From Ferrimonas aestuarii (GTDB lineage Bacteria; Pseudomonadota; Gammaproteobacteria; Enterobacterales; Shewanellaceae), in contig NZ_SWCJ01000002.1 of NCBI RefSeq assembly GCF_005116665.1, forward strand, positions 62,001 through 126,000: 64,000 nt of DNA, in the 5' to 3' direction. A program made the position numbers and the translations under genes. Below the pieces are notes generated by a model that was not told where the DNA came from, ran no database searches, and saw only the letters and a list, made by a program, of their open reading frames with translations. Shown in pieces: positions 37,822 to 46,039 of the stretch; position 1 is the first letter of the stretch; every line of letters starts with the position of its first letter.

Positions 37822-37863
37822 AAAAACGCCAGCATCCGTGACAACCACGGTGCTGGCGTGTTT
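37822..37863 (-). terminator. Terminator of ketoacyl synthase gene
   Basis: A long stem, ACGCCAGCA plus CCGTG pairing with CACGG plus TGCTGGCGT, has TTTTTA following on the minus strand. It can also end the LRAT-like gene on plus. Confidence 0.8.
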
Positions 37864-37891
37864 GATGTTAGGACAAACTAAGGTTTAAGCG

Positions 37892-38977
37892 TTACTCGCC
37901 TTGATGGCGTTTCGCCAGCTCCAGGTAGGGCTGGACCAACTCTAGGGCACTTTGGTTGCATTCAGGCAACTTGGCATCGCTTTGAGCCAGTGGCGTAACG
38001 CGATCGCCCCATTTGATCACCGTGGCCGCTGAGGTCAGGCCGGCACCAAATGCACAGGAAAGTAGGGTGTCTCCAGGCTTGACTCGACCCTGCTCAATGG
38101 CGTCACACAGTGCGATCGGCACGGTTGCTGCCGAGGTATTACCGTATTTCTCGATGTTGACAAAGGCGCGGGATTTGTCGATGCCCAGCTTACCAATGAG
38201 GGTATCGATGATGCGCACATTGGCTTGGTGAGGCACCACAAGATCGACGGCACCCAGCTCAGTGCCACTCTCTTCAAGCACTTTCTGGCCTAAGCGAGAC
38301 ATGCCCGCGATGGCACGCTTGAAGATTTCACGACCTTCGAATTGGAACTCAAAGTTGAGCGCGTCTTCTGCCAGCTTGTCCATGCTGGTACCAAAACCCG
38401 GAACAGACAGAATGTCTCGGCCTGCAGGATCGTTATTCATGGCGTAGCTTAAAACGCCTTGAGGCTGATCTGATTCCACCGCTTCCAGAACCACGGCACC
38501 CGCGCCGTCACCAAAGAGTACGGCAGTGTCACGTTGGGTCCAGTTAAGCAGGAACGACAGGCGTTCGGCTCCCATAATCAGCACTTTTTTACACTGGCCA
38601 CTTTTGATTTGAGCGGTGGCCAGGCCAAGCCCATACAAAAAGCCACTGCAGGCCGCGTTGATGTCAAATGCGGGGCAGGAGGCACCCACGTAGGATTGCA
38701 CTGAAGACGCAATGTTTGGCACCAAGGTATCTGGGCTGCAGCTTGCCAGAATGATCATATCCAGTTCGCTGCCATCGATGCCAGCGGCCGCCAATGCTCT
38801 GGCGGCGGCAACGGAAGCCAGCTCGGAGGTTCCAACGTGGCTGATGTGGCGCTGACCGATGCCGGTACGAGTGCGAATCCATTCGTCGGAGGTGTCTAGG
38901 AAAGTGGCCAGATCGTCATTAGTCATGACGGCCTCAGGCACACATTTGCCCCAGCCGGTAATTTGAGCGTTCAGCAT
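37892..38977 (-). CDS. 3-oxoacyl-ACP synthase III (FabH-like)
   Basis: A 361-residue KAS III homologue. The Cys-His-Asn triad is C110 (NAACSGF), VPHQANVRI and [24 protein letters not shown] and [10 protein letters not shown] are further signatures. It is about 40 residues longer than E. coli FabH, with a C-terminal extension ([13 protein letters not shown] onward). No other fatty-acid genes are adjacent, so it is probably a second KAS III for a special starter unit or beta-ketoacyl product rather than the fab-operon enzyme. Confidence 0.85.
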   Translation of the reverse strand: MLNAQITGWGKCVPEAVMTNDDLATFLDTSDEWIRTRTGIGQRHISHVGTSELASVAAARALAAAGIDGSELDMIILASCSPDTLVPNIASSVQSYVGASCPAFDINAACSGFLYGLGLATAQIKSGQCKKVLIMGAERLSFLLNWTQRDTAVLFGDGAGAVVLEAVESDQPQGVLSYAMNNDPAGRDILSVPGFGTSMDKLAEDALNFEFQFEGREIFKRAIAGMSRLGQKVLEESGTELGAVDLVVPHQANVRIIDTLIGKLGIDKSRAFVNIEKYGNTSAATVPIALCDAIEQGRVKPGDTLLSCAFGAGLTSAATVIKWGDRVTPLAQSDAKLPECNQSALELVQPYLELAKRHQGE

Positions 38978-38996
38978 ACGCTAACTCCAAAATGAA

Positions 38997-39018
38997 AGCG
39001 CCCAAAATCACGGGCGCT
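38997..39018 (-). terminator. Terminator after gntR-family gene
   Basis: A 7-bp stem, AGCGCCC/GGGCGCT, followed by TTCATTTT on minus, 20 bases after the regulator stop. Confidence 0.65.
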
Positions 39019-39037
39019 AAGAGTTGGTTGTTACAGT

Positions 39038-39718
39038 TTAGTTTTGATTGTTGACGTATTCTTCTACCAGTGTCTTTACGCCATCTTTGGCGTGCAAGAT
39101 GTGGTTACGCAACAGTTCGGTGGCGGCTTCTACGTTACCGGCTTTACACAGGTTGAGAAGCTCACGGTGCTCGGTTTCGGCGCGTGGGATACCGCCGGTG
39201 AGCAGAAGTTGAAGGCGGATGTAGCGATCGGAGTTGGTGTTTAAGCTTTTAACCACTTCCATCGCCTGTGGACGGTTGGCACCGTAGTACAGGGAAGCGT
39301 GGTAAAGGGTGTTGAGTTCACTCCAGGTGTTAACCGCATTTTCAGAGCGGAATGCGGACTCCAGTTGAGACAAGACCTCTTCGGCGGCGTCAAGTTGCTT
39401 TTCGGTCAAGTTAGGAATGGACTTGGCCAGCAGATCCGGCTCAATCAGGGCGCGCAGTTCAAACAGTTCGCTGGCTTGTTCAACGGAAAGTTCAGTGGCC
39501 GTAGCCCCCTTATGGGCTTCGAATTTCACTAGTCCTTCGGCTTCGAGCTGCAACAGGGCTTCTCGAACCGGAATACGGCTCACATTGAGTTCGGAGGCCA
39601 GCGCACTTTGGCGCAATGGTTCCCCAGCTTTAATCTCTCCGGACAGAATTTTTTCACGGAGTACTTCTACCACGAGTTGGGTTCGAGTCTTATGGATTAT
39701 CGGGCTGACCTGGCTCAT
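39038..39718 (-). CDS. GntR/FCD-family regulator of the hydroxyproline cluster
   Basis: A 226-residue FadR-subfamily regulator. The GntR winged helix (LREKILSGEIKAGEPLRQSALASELNVSRIPVREALLQLEAEGLV, noted by its ends) covers about 15-70 and the all-helical FCD ligand domain about 80-215, with the metal-site pattern (D..H in LNTLYHASLYY, later HILHAKDG). It is the last gene of the minus-strand hydroxyproline group and is preceded by a TTGTATACAA palindrome. Similar palindromes precede the divergent catabolic operons and an Xaa-Pro peptidase, so it is the likely repressor, with a hydroxyproline-pathway intermediate as inducer. Confidence 0.85.
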   Translation of the reverse strand: MSQVSPIIHKTRTQLVVEVLREKILSGEIKAGEPLRQSALASELNVSRIPVREALLQLEAEGLVKFEAHKGATATELSVEQASELFELRALIEPDLLAKSIPNLTEKQLDAAEEVLSQLESAFRSENAVNTWSELNTLYHASLYYGANRPQAMEVVKSLNTNSDRYIRLQLLLTGGIPRAETEHRELLNLCKAGNVEAATELLRNHILHAKDGVKTLVEEYVNNQN

Positions 39719-39780
39719 ATAATTTTTCTATTTGCTAATTCCGAACTTAGAGTAACCAAGTTGATCGGGGATGAAAAGCA

Positions 39781-39802
39781 AAAGGCTCGTAAATGAGCCT
39801 TT
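39781..39802 (-). terminator. Hairpin between semialdehyde dehydrogenase and gntR
   Basis: AAAGGCTC (39781-39788) pairs with GAGCCTTT (39795-39802). Minus-strand output ends in TGCTTTTC and plus-strand output in TTTTT, so it could stop either. On minus it would attenuate read-through from the catabolic operon into the regulator gene. Confidence 0.55.
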
Positions 39803-39803
39803 T

Positions 39804-39813
39804 TTGTATACAA
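39804..39813. promoter_or_regulatory. GntR/FCD operator 1 (TTGTATACAA)
   Basis: A perfect 10-bp palindrome with the GT-AT-AC core typical of FadR-subfamily operators, 85 bp upstream of the regulator start. It suggests autoregulation. Confidence 0.6.
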
Positions 39814-39841
39814 ATTACAACATTAGCCTACAAGTAGCGGC

Positions 39842-41398
39842 TTAAAAGCGGATTTGCGGGTGCTGACTGCCGTCGGTGAGCGCCTCGGGGAGCAGTGTTT
39901 TTGGCATATTTTGCCAAGCAATGGGACGAGTGAAGCGTTTTATGGCTTCGGCACCCACCGAGGTGGATTGACTGTGTGTTGACGCAGGCCATGGGCCGCC
40001 ATGTTGCATGGCGTGGCACACTTCCACTCCCGTTGGCATCTGATTGGCGATCAATCGGCCGACTCGATAACTCAGCGCCTCAATTAATGGCAGATGTTCT
40101 GACCAATCGCTGTCTTCCCCATGGATGCTGGCGGTCAACTGACCGGGTAGGGCGTTGATGAGTTCCAGTAACTGATCATCATCATCGGCAACCACCACCA
40201 ACATGGAGGGACCAAAGTTCTCCTCTAAGAGAGAAGGGTTAGCTAAGGCAACGGTGGCTGAGCACAAAAACGCGTGCGCCTGAGTTTGCGTGTCGCACTG
40301 AGGTGTTGCGCCAAGGGCTAGGGCCTCAATGAGTGGGTTTTGCTGCAGGGCGGCTGCGGTGGCGCTAAATTGTTGGGCAATGCCCTTGGTGAGCATGGTT
40401 CCCGGCGCTACCTTGCCGATTTCAGCTTTTACCGCTTCTAGGTATTCGGTTAGACCTTGGCCCTGTTTGACTAACACCACGCCGGGGCTAGTGCAGAACT
40501 GGCCTTGGCCCATCATCATAGATTGCACTTGGGCGGCGGCCATTGCCTGTGGGGCGTTAGCCAGTTTGCCCGCCAGCAGCAACTGTGGGTTGATTGAGCC
40601 AAGTTCGCCAAAAAAGGGAATGGGCTCGGGTCGCGCCGCCGCAACGTCGGCCAGAATCCGCCCCACTTTGAGGGAACCGGTAAAGCCAACGGCTTTGATT
40701 TGCGGCGCTTTGACTAACGAAGTGGAGAGCTCTGGGCTGTGGCCTTGAACCAGATTAACCAGACCTAGGGGCGCCCCTTGAGCCACCATGGCCGATTGCA
40801 TCGCTCTGACCACCAACTCGGTGGTCGCTGGGTGAGCCGGATGGCCTTTTATTACTACCGGGCAGCCTGCAGCTAGGGCGGAGGCGGTATCGCCACCGGC
40901 GGCGGAAAACGCCAGCGGGAAGTTGGATGCGCCAAAGATGGCAACGGGCCCTAATGGCAACTGCGACAAGCGAATGTCAGGCTTGGGCAGAGGCGTACGC
41001 TCTGGCAGCGCGGTATCGATAATGACCGGCTGTTGAGGTTGGCGAAGGTCTTGAGCGAACAGGCGCAGTTGGCCACAGGTTCGGCCACGCTCTCCGGTTA
41101 GGCGAGCGTCAGGCAGAGCGGTTTCGCTGCTTGCCACTTCGGTTAGGGTATCGCCAAGGGCGTCAATGGCGTCCGCCATCGCGTCCAGTAACTGAGCTTT
41201 ACGCTCGGCAGACCAGCGTCGATACTCGGTAAACGCACTATGAGCGGCGGCGGCGGCTTGCTCAGCCTCCACCTGTGTGCCGCTGGCAAACTGCCACGGG
41301 TTGTTGCTATCGGTTATTGGATTTTGGCTGGCAAAGCTGCCTTTAAGCTCTCCTTGCCACTCACCCTTAATAAAATGTAGGCCACTTAACGTAGTCAT
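39842..41398 (-). CDS. 2,5-dioxovalerate (alpha-ketoglutaric semialdehyde) dehydrogenase
   Basis: A 518-residue aldehyde dehydrogenase that should oxidise alpha-ketoglutaric semialdehyde to 2-oxoglutarate, the last step of hydroxyproline breakdown. The catalytic cysteine is in GQGQFCTSPG and the general base in FFGELGSINPQ, a context typical of KGSA dehydrogenases. AIFGASNFPLAFS and ITDSNNPWQFASGT are also subfamily-like. ATG 41398, with AAGGACG upstream, gives the family start; the frame to 41452 overlaps the epimerase gene. It follows the epimerase by 10 bp. Confidence 0.88.
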   Translation of the reverse strand: MTTLSGLHFIKGEWQGELKGSFASQNPITDSNNPWQFASGTQVEAEQAAAAAHSAFTEYRRWSAERKAQLLDAMADAIDALGDTLTEVASSETALPDARLTGERGRTCGQLRLFAQDLRQPQQPVIIDTALPERTPLPKPDIRLSQLPLGPVAIFGASNFPLAFSAAGGDTASALAAGCPVVIKGHPAHPATTELVVRAMQSAMVAQGAPLGLVNLVQGHSPELSTSLVKAPQIKAVGFTGSLKVGRILADVAAARPEPIPFFGELGSINPQLLLAGKLANAPQAMAAAQVQSMMMGQGQFCTSPGVVLVKQGQGLTEYLEAVKAEIGKVAPGTMLTKGIAQQFSATAAALQQNPLIEALALGATPQCDTQTQAHAFLCSATVALANPSLLEENFGPSMLVVVADDDDQLLELINALPGQLTASIHGEDSDWSEHLPLIEALSYRVGRLIANQMPTGVEVCHAMQHGGPWPASTHSQSTSVGAEAIKRFTRPIAWQNMPKTLLPEALTDGSQHPQIRF

Positions 41399-41408
41399 TA
41401 AAACGTCC

Positions 41409-42410
41409 TTATTTAACTTGAAAGCCGTATGCGTATGGATCGGCATCGTCAACGGTGATGCAGTTGCTACCGGTTACTCTGGCCCACCCTTGAATGGATG
41501 GAACAATGGCTGGATAGGGGCCCACTTCGGTTATCGCTTCGACTTTGCCTACAAATTGGCTGCCAATGATCGATTCATGAACAAAGGTTTCCCCTTCGCT
41601 GAGCAGGCCTTTGGCATGACGCTGGGCCATGCGAGCACTGGTTCCGGTGCCGCAGGGTGAGCGATCGATGGCGCGATCGCCATAAAATACGGCATTGGCA
41701 CCGTTTGAGCCGTCGCTTATTACATCGCCAGTCCACAGCACGTGGGAGATGCCATTGACCGTGGCATCCATGGGATGGACGCAGCTAAGGGTCTTTCGGG
41801 CGGCTTCGCGCACAATGGGGCTCCAACGCAGCACCTCGTCGGCACGCCAGTGACGCAGGCCGGGAAAGTTTTCTTGGGGCTCAACGATGACGTAGTAGTT
41901 GCCTCCGTAGGCGACGTCAACGGTGAGTCTGCCAAGCCCTGGCACCTCCAAAGTCGCGTCTTTGTGGGCAAGGTAGCTGGGAATGTTGGTGATCTTCACC
42001 CAATCGACCTTTTGGCCGGTTTGTTGATACTCCACCTCAATCTGGCCAGCGGGTACGTCAAGAGTTAAACGGCCCGGGGTACGTGGGGTGATCAGTCCGG
42101 CTTCCAGACCAGCGGTAACCGTACCTATGGTGCCGTGACCGCACATGGGCAGGCAGCCTGAGGTTTCGATAAACAGAATCGAGGCGTCGGCGTTGTCACT
42201 GCAGGGGGGATACAAAAACGAGCCCGACATCATGTCGTGCCCGCGGGGTTCAAACATCAATGCTTGGCGAATCCAGTCGTGATGCGCCAAGAAATCTTGG
42301 CGCTTTTCACTCATGGTGGCCCCCTTGAGGTTAGGGTGACCACTGGTGACTAGGCGAACCGGATTGCCGCAGGTATGAGCATCAATACAGAAAAATGTAC
42401 CTTTGTTCAT
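41409..42410 (-). CDS. 4-hydroxyproline 2-epimerase (proline racemase family)
   Basis: A 333-residue PLP-independent epimerase converting trans-4-hydroxy-L-proline to cis-4-hydroxy-D-proline. Both acid/base cysteines are present: C90 in PMCGHGTIG and C253 in DRSPCGTGTSAR. FFCIDAHTCGNPVRLV and MFEPRGHDMMSG are family motifs. The Cys/Cys pair distinguishes it from the Cys/Thr paralogue encoded at 43.6 kb. AGGAG precedes the ATG. It lies 14 bp after the DapA-like gene in one operon. Confidence 0.9.
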   Translation of the reverse strand: MNKGTFFCIDAHTCGNPVRLVTSGHPNLKGATMSEKRQDFLAHHDWIRQALMFEPRGHDMMSGSFLYPPCSDNADASILFIETSGCLPMCGHGTIGTVTAGLEAGLITPRTPGRLTLDVPAGQIEVEYQQTGQKVDWVKITNIPSYLAHKDATLEVPGLGRLTVDVAYGGNYYVIVEPQENFPGLRHWRADEVLRWSPIVREAARKTLSCVHPMDATVNGISHVLWTGDVISDGSNGANAVFYGDRAIDRSPCGTGTSARMAQRHAKGLLSEGETFVHESIIGSQFVGKVEAITEVGPYPAIVPSIQGWARVTGSNCITVDDADPYAYGFQVK

Positions 42411-42424
42411 GCGGCGCTCCTCAC

Positions 42425-43339
42425 TTAGTCCAGATTGTATTTGCTAAGGTCGATGCGGGTGGCCATAGCGTGCTGGTAGACCTCAGTGACCCGCTCGCGC
42501 TCGGCTCCTGAGAGTGGCAGGCGAGGGGCGCGCACATTTTCGCTGCCTCGGCCCGCCAGCTGTTCGGCGAATTTAATGCACTGAACTAGGTGCGGCACAG
42601 TGTCTAATCTCAACAGTGGCAGGAACCAGCGCCAGATCTCTTTGGCTTCTTCATAACGGCCTGCGCGGGCCAGCTTCATGATGGCAACCGATTCTTGAGG
42701 GAACACGTTGGTTAGGCCGGAGATCCAACCGGTGGCACCGAGCATGATGCTTTCCAGTGCGATGTCGTCGACGCCACAGAATACGATGAAGCGATCGCCA
42801 AAGGCATTTTGCAGCTCGGTCAGGCGACGGGTATCGGTGGTGGACTCTTTGATGGCCACAATGTTGGCCTCTTCCGCCAGAAGTCGGGTCATCTCAATGT
42901 CGACATCTACGCCGTAGGTCACTGGGTTGTTGTAGATCATGATAGGAAGTGTGGTGGCGCGAGAGACCTGCTGGTAATGGTAGATGGTCTCTTCGCGGTT
43001 GGCTCGATACACCATACCTGGCAACAACATAATGCCATCCACACCCAGTGCTTCGGCATCTTTTACAAACTGCTTGGCGAAGTCGGTGGTGGTCTCCGCA
43101 CAACCGCTAATGACGGGAATTCGGCCAGCCGCCACTTCAACGGTGTGACGCAAAAACTCGCGTTTCTCTTGCGCGCTCAAAGAGCAGTTTTCACCGACGG
43201 TGCCCAGTGCGATGATGCCGTCGATGCCCTCGGCAATCAATTGGTTGAGCATGCGAGCATTGGATTCAAAGTTGATGCTGCCGTCGTTGTTAAATTGGGT
43301 CGAGATCGCTGGATATACTCCGGTCCAGTTTACCGTCAT
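42425..43339 (-). CDS. DapA-family deaminase (pyrroline-4-hydroxy-2-carboxylate deaminase)
   Basis: A 304-residue class I aldolase-fold enzyme. The Schiff-base lysine is K164 (VAIKESTTD), the catalytic tyrosine Y136 (MIYNNPVTYG), and GTVGENCSL is the substrate loop. In hydroxyproline clusters this family converts 1-pyrroline-4-hydroxy-2-carboxylate to alpha-ketoglutaric semialdehyde, which fits the neighbours. ATG 43339 follows AAGGAAAG; the longer frame to 43399 has no such site. It is first in the minus-strand operon, divergent from the dehydratase gene. True dihydrodipicolinate synthase activity is unlikely from context. Confidence 0.85.
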   Translation of the reverse strand: MTVNWTGVYPAISTQFNNDGSINFESNARMLNQLIAEGIDGIIALGTVGENCSLSAQEKREFLRHTVEVAAGRIPVISGCAETTTDFAKQFVKDAEALGVDGIMLLPGMVYRANREETIYHYQQVSRATTLPIMIYNNPVTYGVDVDIEMTRLLAEEANIVAIKESTTDTRRLTELQNAFGDRFIVFCGVDDIALESIMLGATGWISGLTNVFPQESVAIMKLARAGRYEEAKEIWRWFLPLLRLDTVPHLVQCIKFAEQLAGRGSENVRAPRLPLSGAERERVTEVYQHAMATRIDLSKYNLD

Positions 43340-43436
43340 GAGGCTTTCCTTATTATTTGAGCGGGTCTCTAGAGCTTGTTGATTTTGAGCTCTAAGCACC
43401 TTGGCTGTTCTGTATTTCCAATCGGTTATTGTTAGC

Positions 43437-43457
43437 TTGCATGTATATTGTATGCAA
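43437..43457. promoter_or_regulatory. GntR/FCD operator 2 between divergent hydroxyproline operons
   Basis: A 21-bp imperfect palindrome whose ends are TTGCAT and ATGCAA. It contains TTGTATGCAA (43448-43457), one mismatch from the other operators. It lies 98 bp from the DapA-like start and 159 bp from the dehydratase start, so one bound regulator could control both directions. Confidence 0.55.
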
Positions 43458-43615
43458 TCAGAAAAAGTATGTTACTCTAAGGTTAACCGCATGACAACAA
43501 CTTGGAAACTTGTTCTGCACAAAAAAGGCGTTTAAAAACGAAATCTATTGTGGCCTAGTTTCTATTGGTGTCGTGTAAAACGAGCAAAGAACAATAATGA
43601 AAGGGAGTTTTGTAG

Positions 43616-44647
43616 ATGCAACTTCGCTTATCACCTCAGCTTGAGGCTCAAGCCATTGAGACCGTAGATGCCCACACTGAGGGGGAACCGCTGCGCATTA
43701 TTACCGGAGGCTATCCGTCGGTGCCGGGCAAAACCATACTAGAGAAACGCCAGTACCTGACGGAGCATCTGGATCACTACCGAAAATTGCTCATGCACGA
43801 GCCTCGTGGCCATGCCGATATGTATGGCTGTTTGATTACCGAGCCGACCACCAAAGATGCTGAGTTTGGGGTGTTGTTTATGCATAACGAAGGTTACTCC
43901 AGTATGTGCGGTCATGGCATTCTGGCTGTAGTGCAGGTGGCGGCGAAATGTGGCGCGATTGCGGTTTCTAAGACACCTCGGCAAATTGGCATCGACAGCC
44001 CTGCCGGATTGATTCGAGCCAGTGTGTGGCGACAGGATGATGGCCAGGTGCAGGCCAGCTTCATCAATGTGGCCTCTTGGGCCGAGTCGATAGACTGTTC
44101 GGTGCAGGTGCCAGGCTTTGGTGAAGTGCAGTATGACCTTGGGTTTGGCGGCGCATACTATGCCTATGTGGATGCCGATAAGCTAGGAATCAAGTGTACA
44201 CCGGACAATGCAGCTCAACTGATTGATGTTGGTCGGCGAATTAAACACGCAGTAATGGCCTCTCATTCCATAACTCACCCATTAGAGCAGGATTTAAGCT
44301 TTCTCTATGGCACCATTTTTACTTCCAACCATACGGATAACCCCGAGCATCACAGTCGACACGTGTGCATCTTTGCCGATGGCGAGGTGGACCGAAGTCC
44401 GACAGGAACCGGAGTCGCCGGACGAATTGCCTTACTGCATGCTGGTGGGGAAGTCGGCCTAAATCAACCCATTACCATTGAGAGCATTGTCGGTGGGCGC
44501 ATGATTGTGGAGGCGCTAGAGCAGGTAGATTTTTATGGTAAAGCCAGTGTATTGCCTAAGGTCAGCGGCCGCTCATGGATTACTGGCCAACACCGATTTG
44601 TGTTAGAGCAAGATGATGCGTTCAGTGAAGGGTTTATTTTCCGATGA
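43616..44647 (+). CDS. trans-3-hydroxy-L-proline dehydratase-type proline racemase homologue
   Basis: A 343-residue proline racemase-family protein. C98 (SSMCGHGIL) is kept, but the second catalytic cysteine is replaced by threonine, T263 in [12 protein letters not shown]. This Cys/Thr arrangement is the mark of trans-3-hydroxy-L-proline dehydratases, which make 1-pyrroline-2-carboxylate. GGGAG lies upstream of the ATG. It overlaps the FAD dehydrogenase gene by 4 bp. A pyrroline-2-carboxylate reductase, needed to finish that route, is not in the window. Confidence 0.87.
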   Translation: MQLRLSPQLEAQAIETVDAHTEGEPLRIITGGYPSVPGKTILEKRQYLTEHLDHYRKLLMHEPRGHADMYGCLITEPTTKDAEFGVLFMHNEGYSSMCGHGILAVVQVAAKCGAIAVSKTPRQIGIDSPAGLIRASVWRQDDGQVQASFINVASWAESIDCSVQVPGFGEVQYDLGFGGAYYAYVDADKLGIKCTPDNAAQLIDVGRRIKHAVMASHSITHPLEQDLSFLYGTIFTSNHTDNPEHHSRHVCIFADGEVDRSPTGTGVAGRIALLHAGGEVGLNQPITIESIVGGRMIVEALEQVDFYGKASVLPKVSGRSWITGQHRFVLEQDDAFSEGFIFR

Positions 44648-45882
44648 GTGACGCTAAAGGACATTTCTTGGTGGTGGGTGCTGGCATCATTGGCTTAAGT
44701 CACGCCTGGGGGCTGCAAAAGCTCGGTTACCAGATCACCTTGATAGACAGGAAACCGCCAGGAAACGGTGCCTCTAAAGGCAATGCGGGACACTTTGCGA
44801 CGGAACAAGTGTTTCCTCTCGCCGATCCCTCTCTGCTGCCTCAGGTTCCGTCTATGTTGATGGATCCACTAGGCCCATTTCGGATCAAGATGGGTTATCT
44901 GCCTAAAATCGTTCCTTGGCTGGCGCGATTTGTTTGCAACATGTTGCCTGCGCGCCGAGTGCATAATCAAAAAGTGATTTCTGAGCTCAATCGCACTGCG
45001 CTTAAGGACTGGCAACTACTGCTTGATGAGATCGGCAGGCCAGATCTTATGACAATAAATGGCTCGTTGTCGGTGTTTGAGCAAACGCCGATAAGTACCC
45101 AGTATCGTTTGGCCAATCGTTTCTCTCGTGCTGGTGTGGCCTGCGAGCGGCTTAGTGCTGAGCAGGTGGCCGAACTGGAACCCGCACTTTCGAGCAATGT
45201 TACCGGCGCACTGTGGTTTCCACAGACTGGGCATACCTTTGATCCTCATCAGGTTTGCAAAGCTCTGTTTGATGCCCTGATGGAGAAAGGGGCGCGATTT
45301 GTGGAGTCCGAGGTGGAGACGGTATCGGGGCGGGCGGAAGTGAATTTGACCAACGGAACCTGGCTGAAAGGCGACAATCTGCTACTGGCTACAGGCGCGT
45401 GGTCGAAACCCTTTGCGGCACAACTGGGGCACAAGGTGCCTCTGGATACTGAGCGGGGGTATCATCTGATGTTGCCCCATGACAGCGGTCTAAGTCGGCC
45501 TGTTGCCTCCATGGAGAGAAAGTTCATTATTACGCCCATGGCTGGGGGCACACGATTAGCTGGCACCGTGGAGTTCGCAGGGCTGTCGGCACCCATGCAG
45601 CCCCGACGTGCAGACGTGTTGTTGCCCCATGGCAAAGCCCTGTTGCCGAATTTAGACAGCCGACTGGAGGATGGGGAGCGCTGGATGGGGTTTCGTCCTT
45701 CATTGCCGGATTCGCTGCCGGTTGTTGGACGCTCCGACTCCTATCCTCAATGCTATTTTGCTTTTGGTCATCAGCATCTTGGGCTGACTCAAGCGGCATC
45801 CAGTGCCCAGTTACTTCAGAAGATAGTGACGGGTTCTGTCGCCGGATTTTTGGAGCAGTCGGTATCAGCAAACCGCTTTTAG
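44644..45882 (+). CDS. FAD-dependent D-amino acid (D-hydroxyproline) dehydrogenase
   Basis: A 412-residue DadA-like flavoprotein. The FAD-binding loop [15 protein letters not shown] is at 10-24, and [17 protein letters not shown] and the C-terminal [16 protein letters not shown] motif are family features. In this context it should oxidise cis-4-hydroxy-D-proline to 1-pyrroline-4-hydroxy-2-carboxylate, the substrate of the DapA-like enzyme. The start overlaps the dehydratase stop (ATGA), so the two are coupled. Electrons probably go to the respiratory chain. Confidence 0.87.
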   Translation: MSDAKGHFLVVGAGIIGLSHAWGLQKLGYQITLIDRKPPGNGASKGNAGHFATEQVFPLADPSLLPQVPSMLMDPLGPFRIKMGYLPKIVPWLARFVCNMLPARRVHNQKVISELNRTALKDWQLLLDEIGRPDLMTINGSLSVFEQTPISTQYRLANRFSRAGVACERLSAEQVAELEPALSSNVTGALWFPQTGHTFDPHQVCKALFDALMEKGARFVESEVETVSGRAEVNLTNGTWLKGDNLLLATGAWSKPFAAQLGHKVPLDTERGYHLMLPHDSGLSRPVASMERKFIITPMAGGTRLAGTVEFAGLSAPMQPRRADVLLPHGKALLPNLDSRLEDGERWMGFRPSLPDSLPVVGRSDSYPQCYFAFGHQHLGLTQAASSAQLLQKIVTGSVAGFLEQSVSANRF

Positions 45883-46039
45883 GGGCGTAAGACTCATTAA
45901 TTTACTGCTAACTCCTTGTTTGTTCGACTGTTTCAGGACCATTGGGATCTGCAGTGTAAAAGTGGCGTCAAAAACTCAACACGGCGTCAAAACCACTGCT
46001 AATCTCTGTATTGGTGGTGTTTTTTGACAAGGAGTGTCA

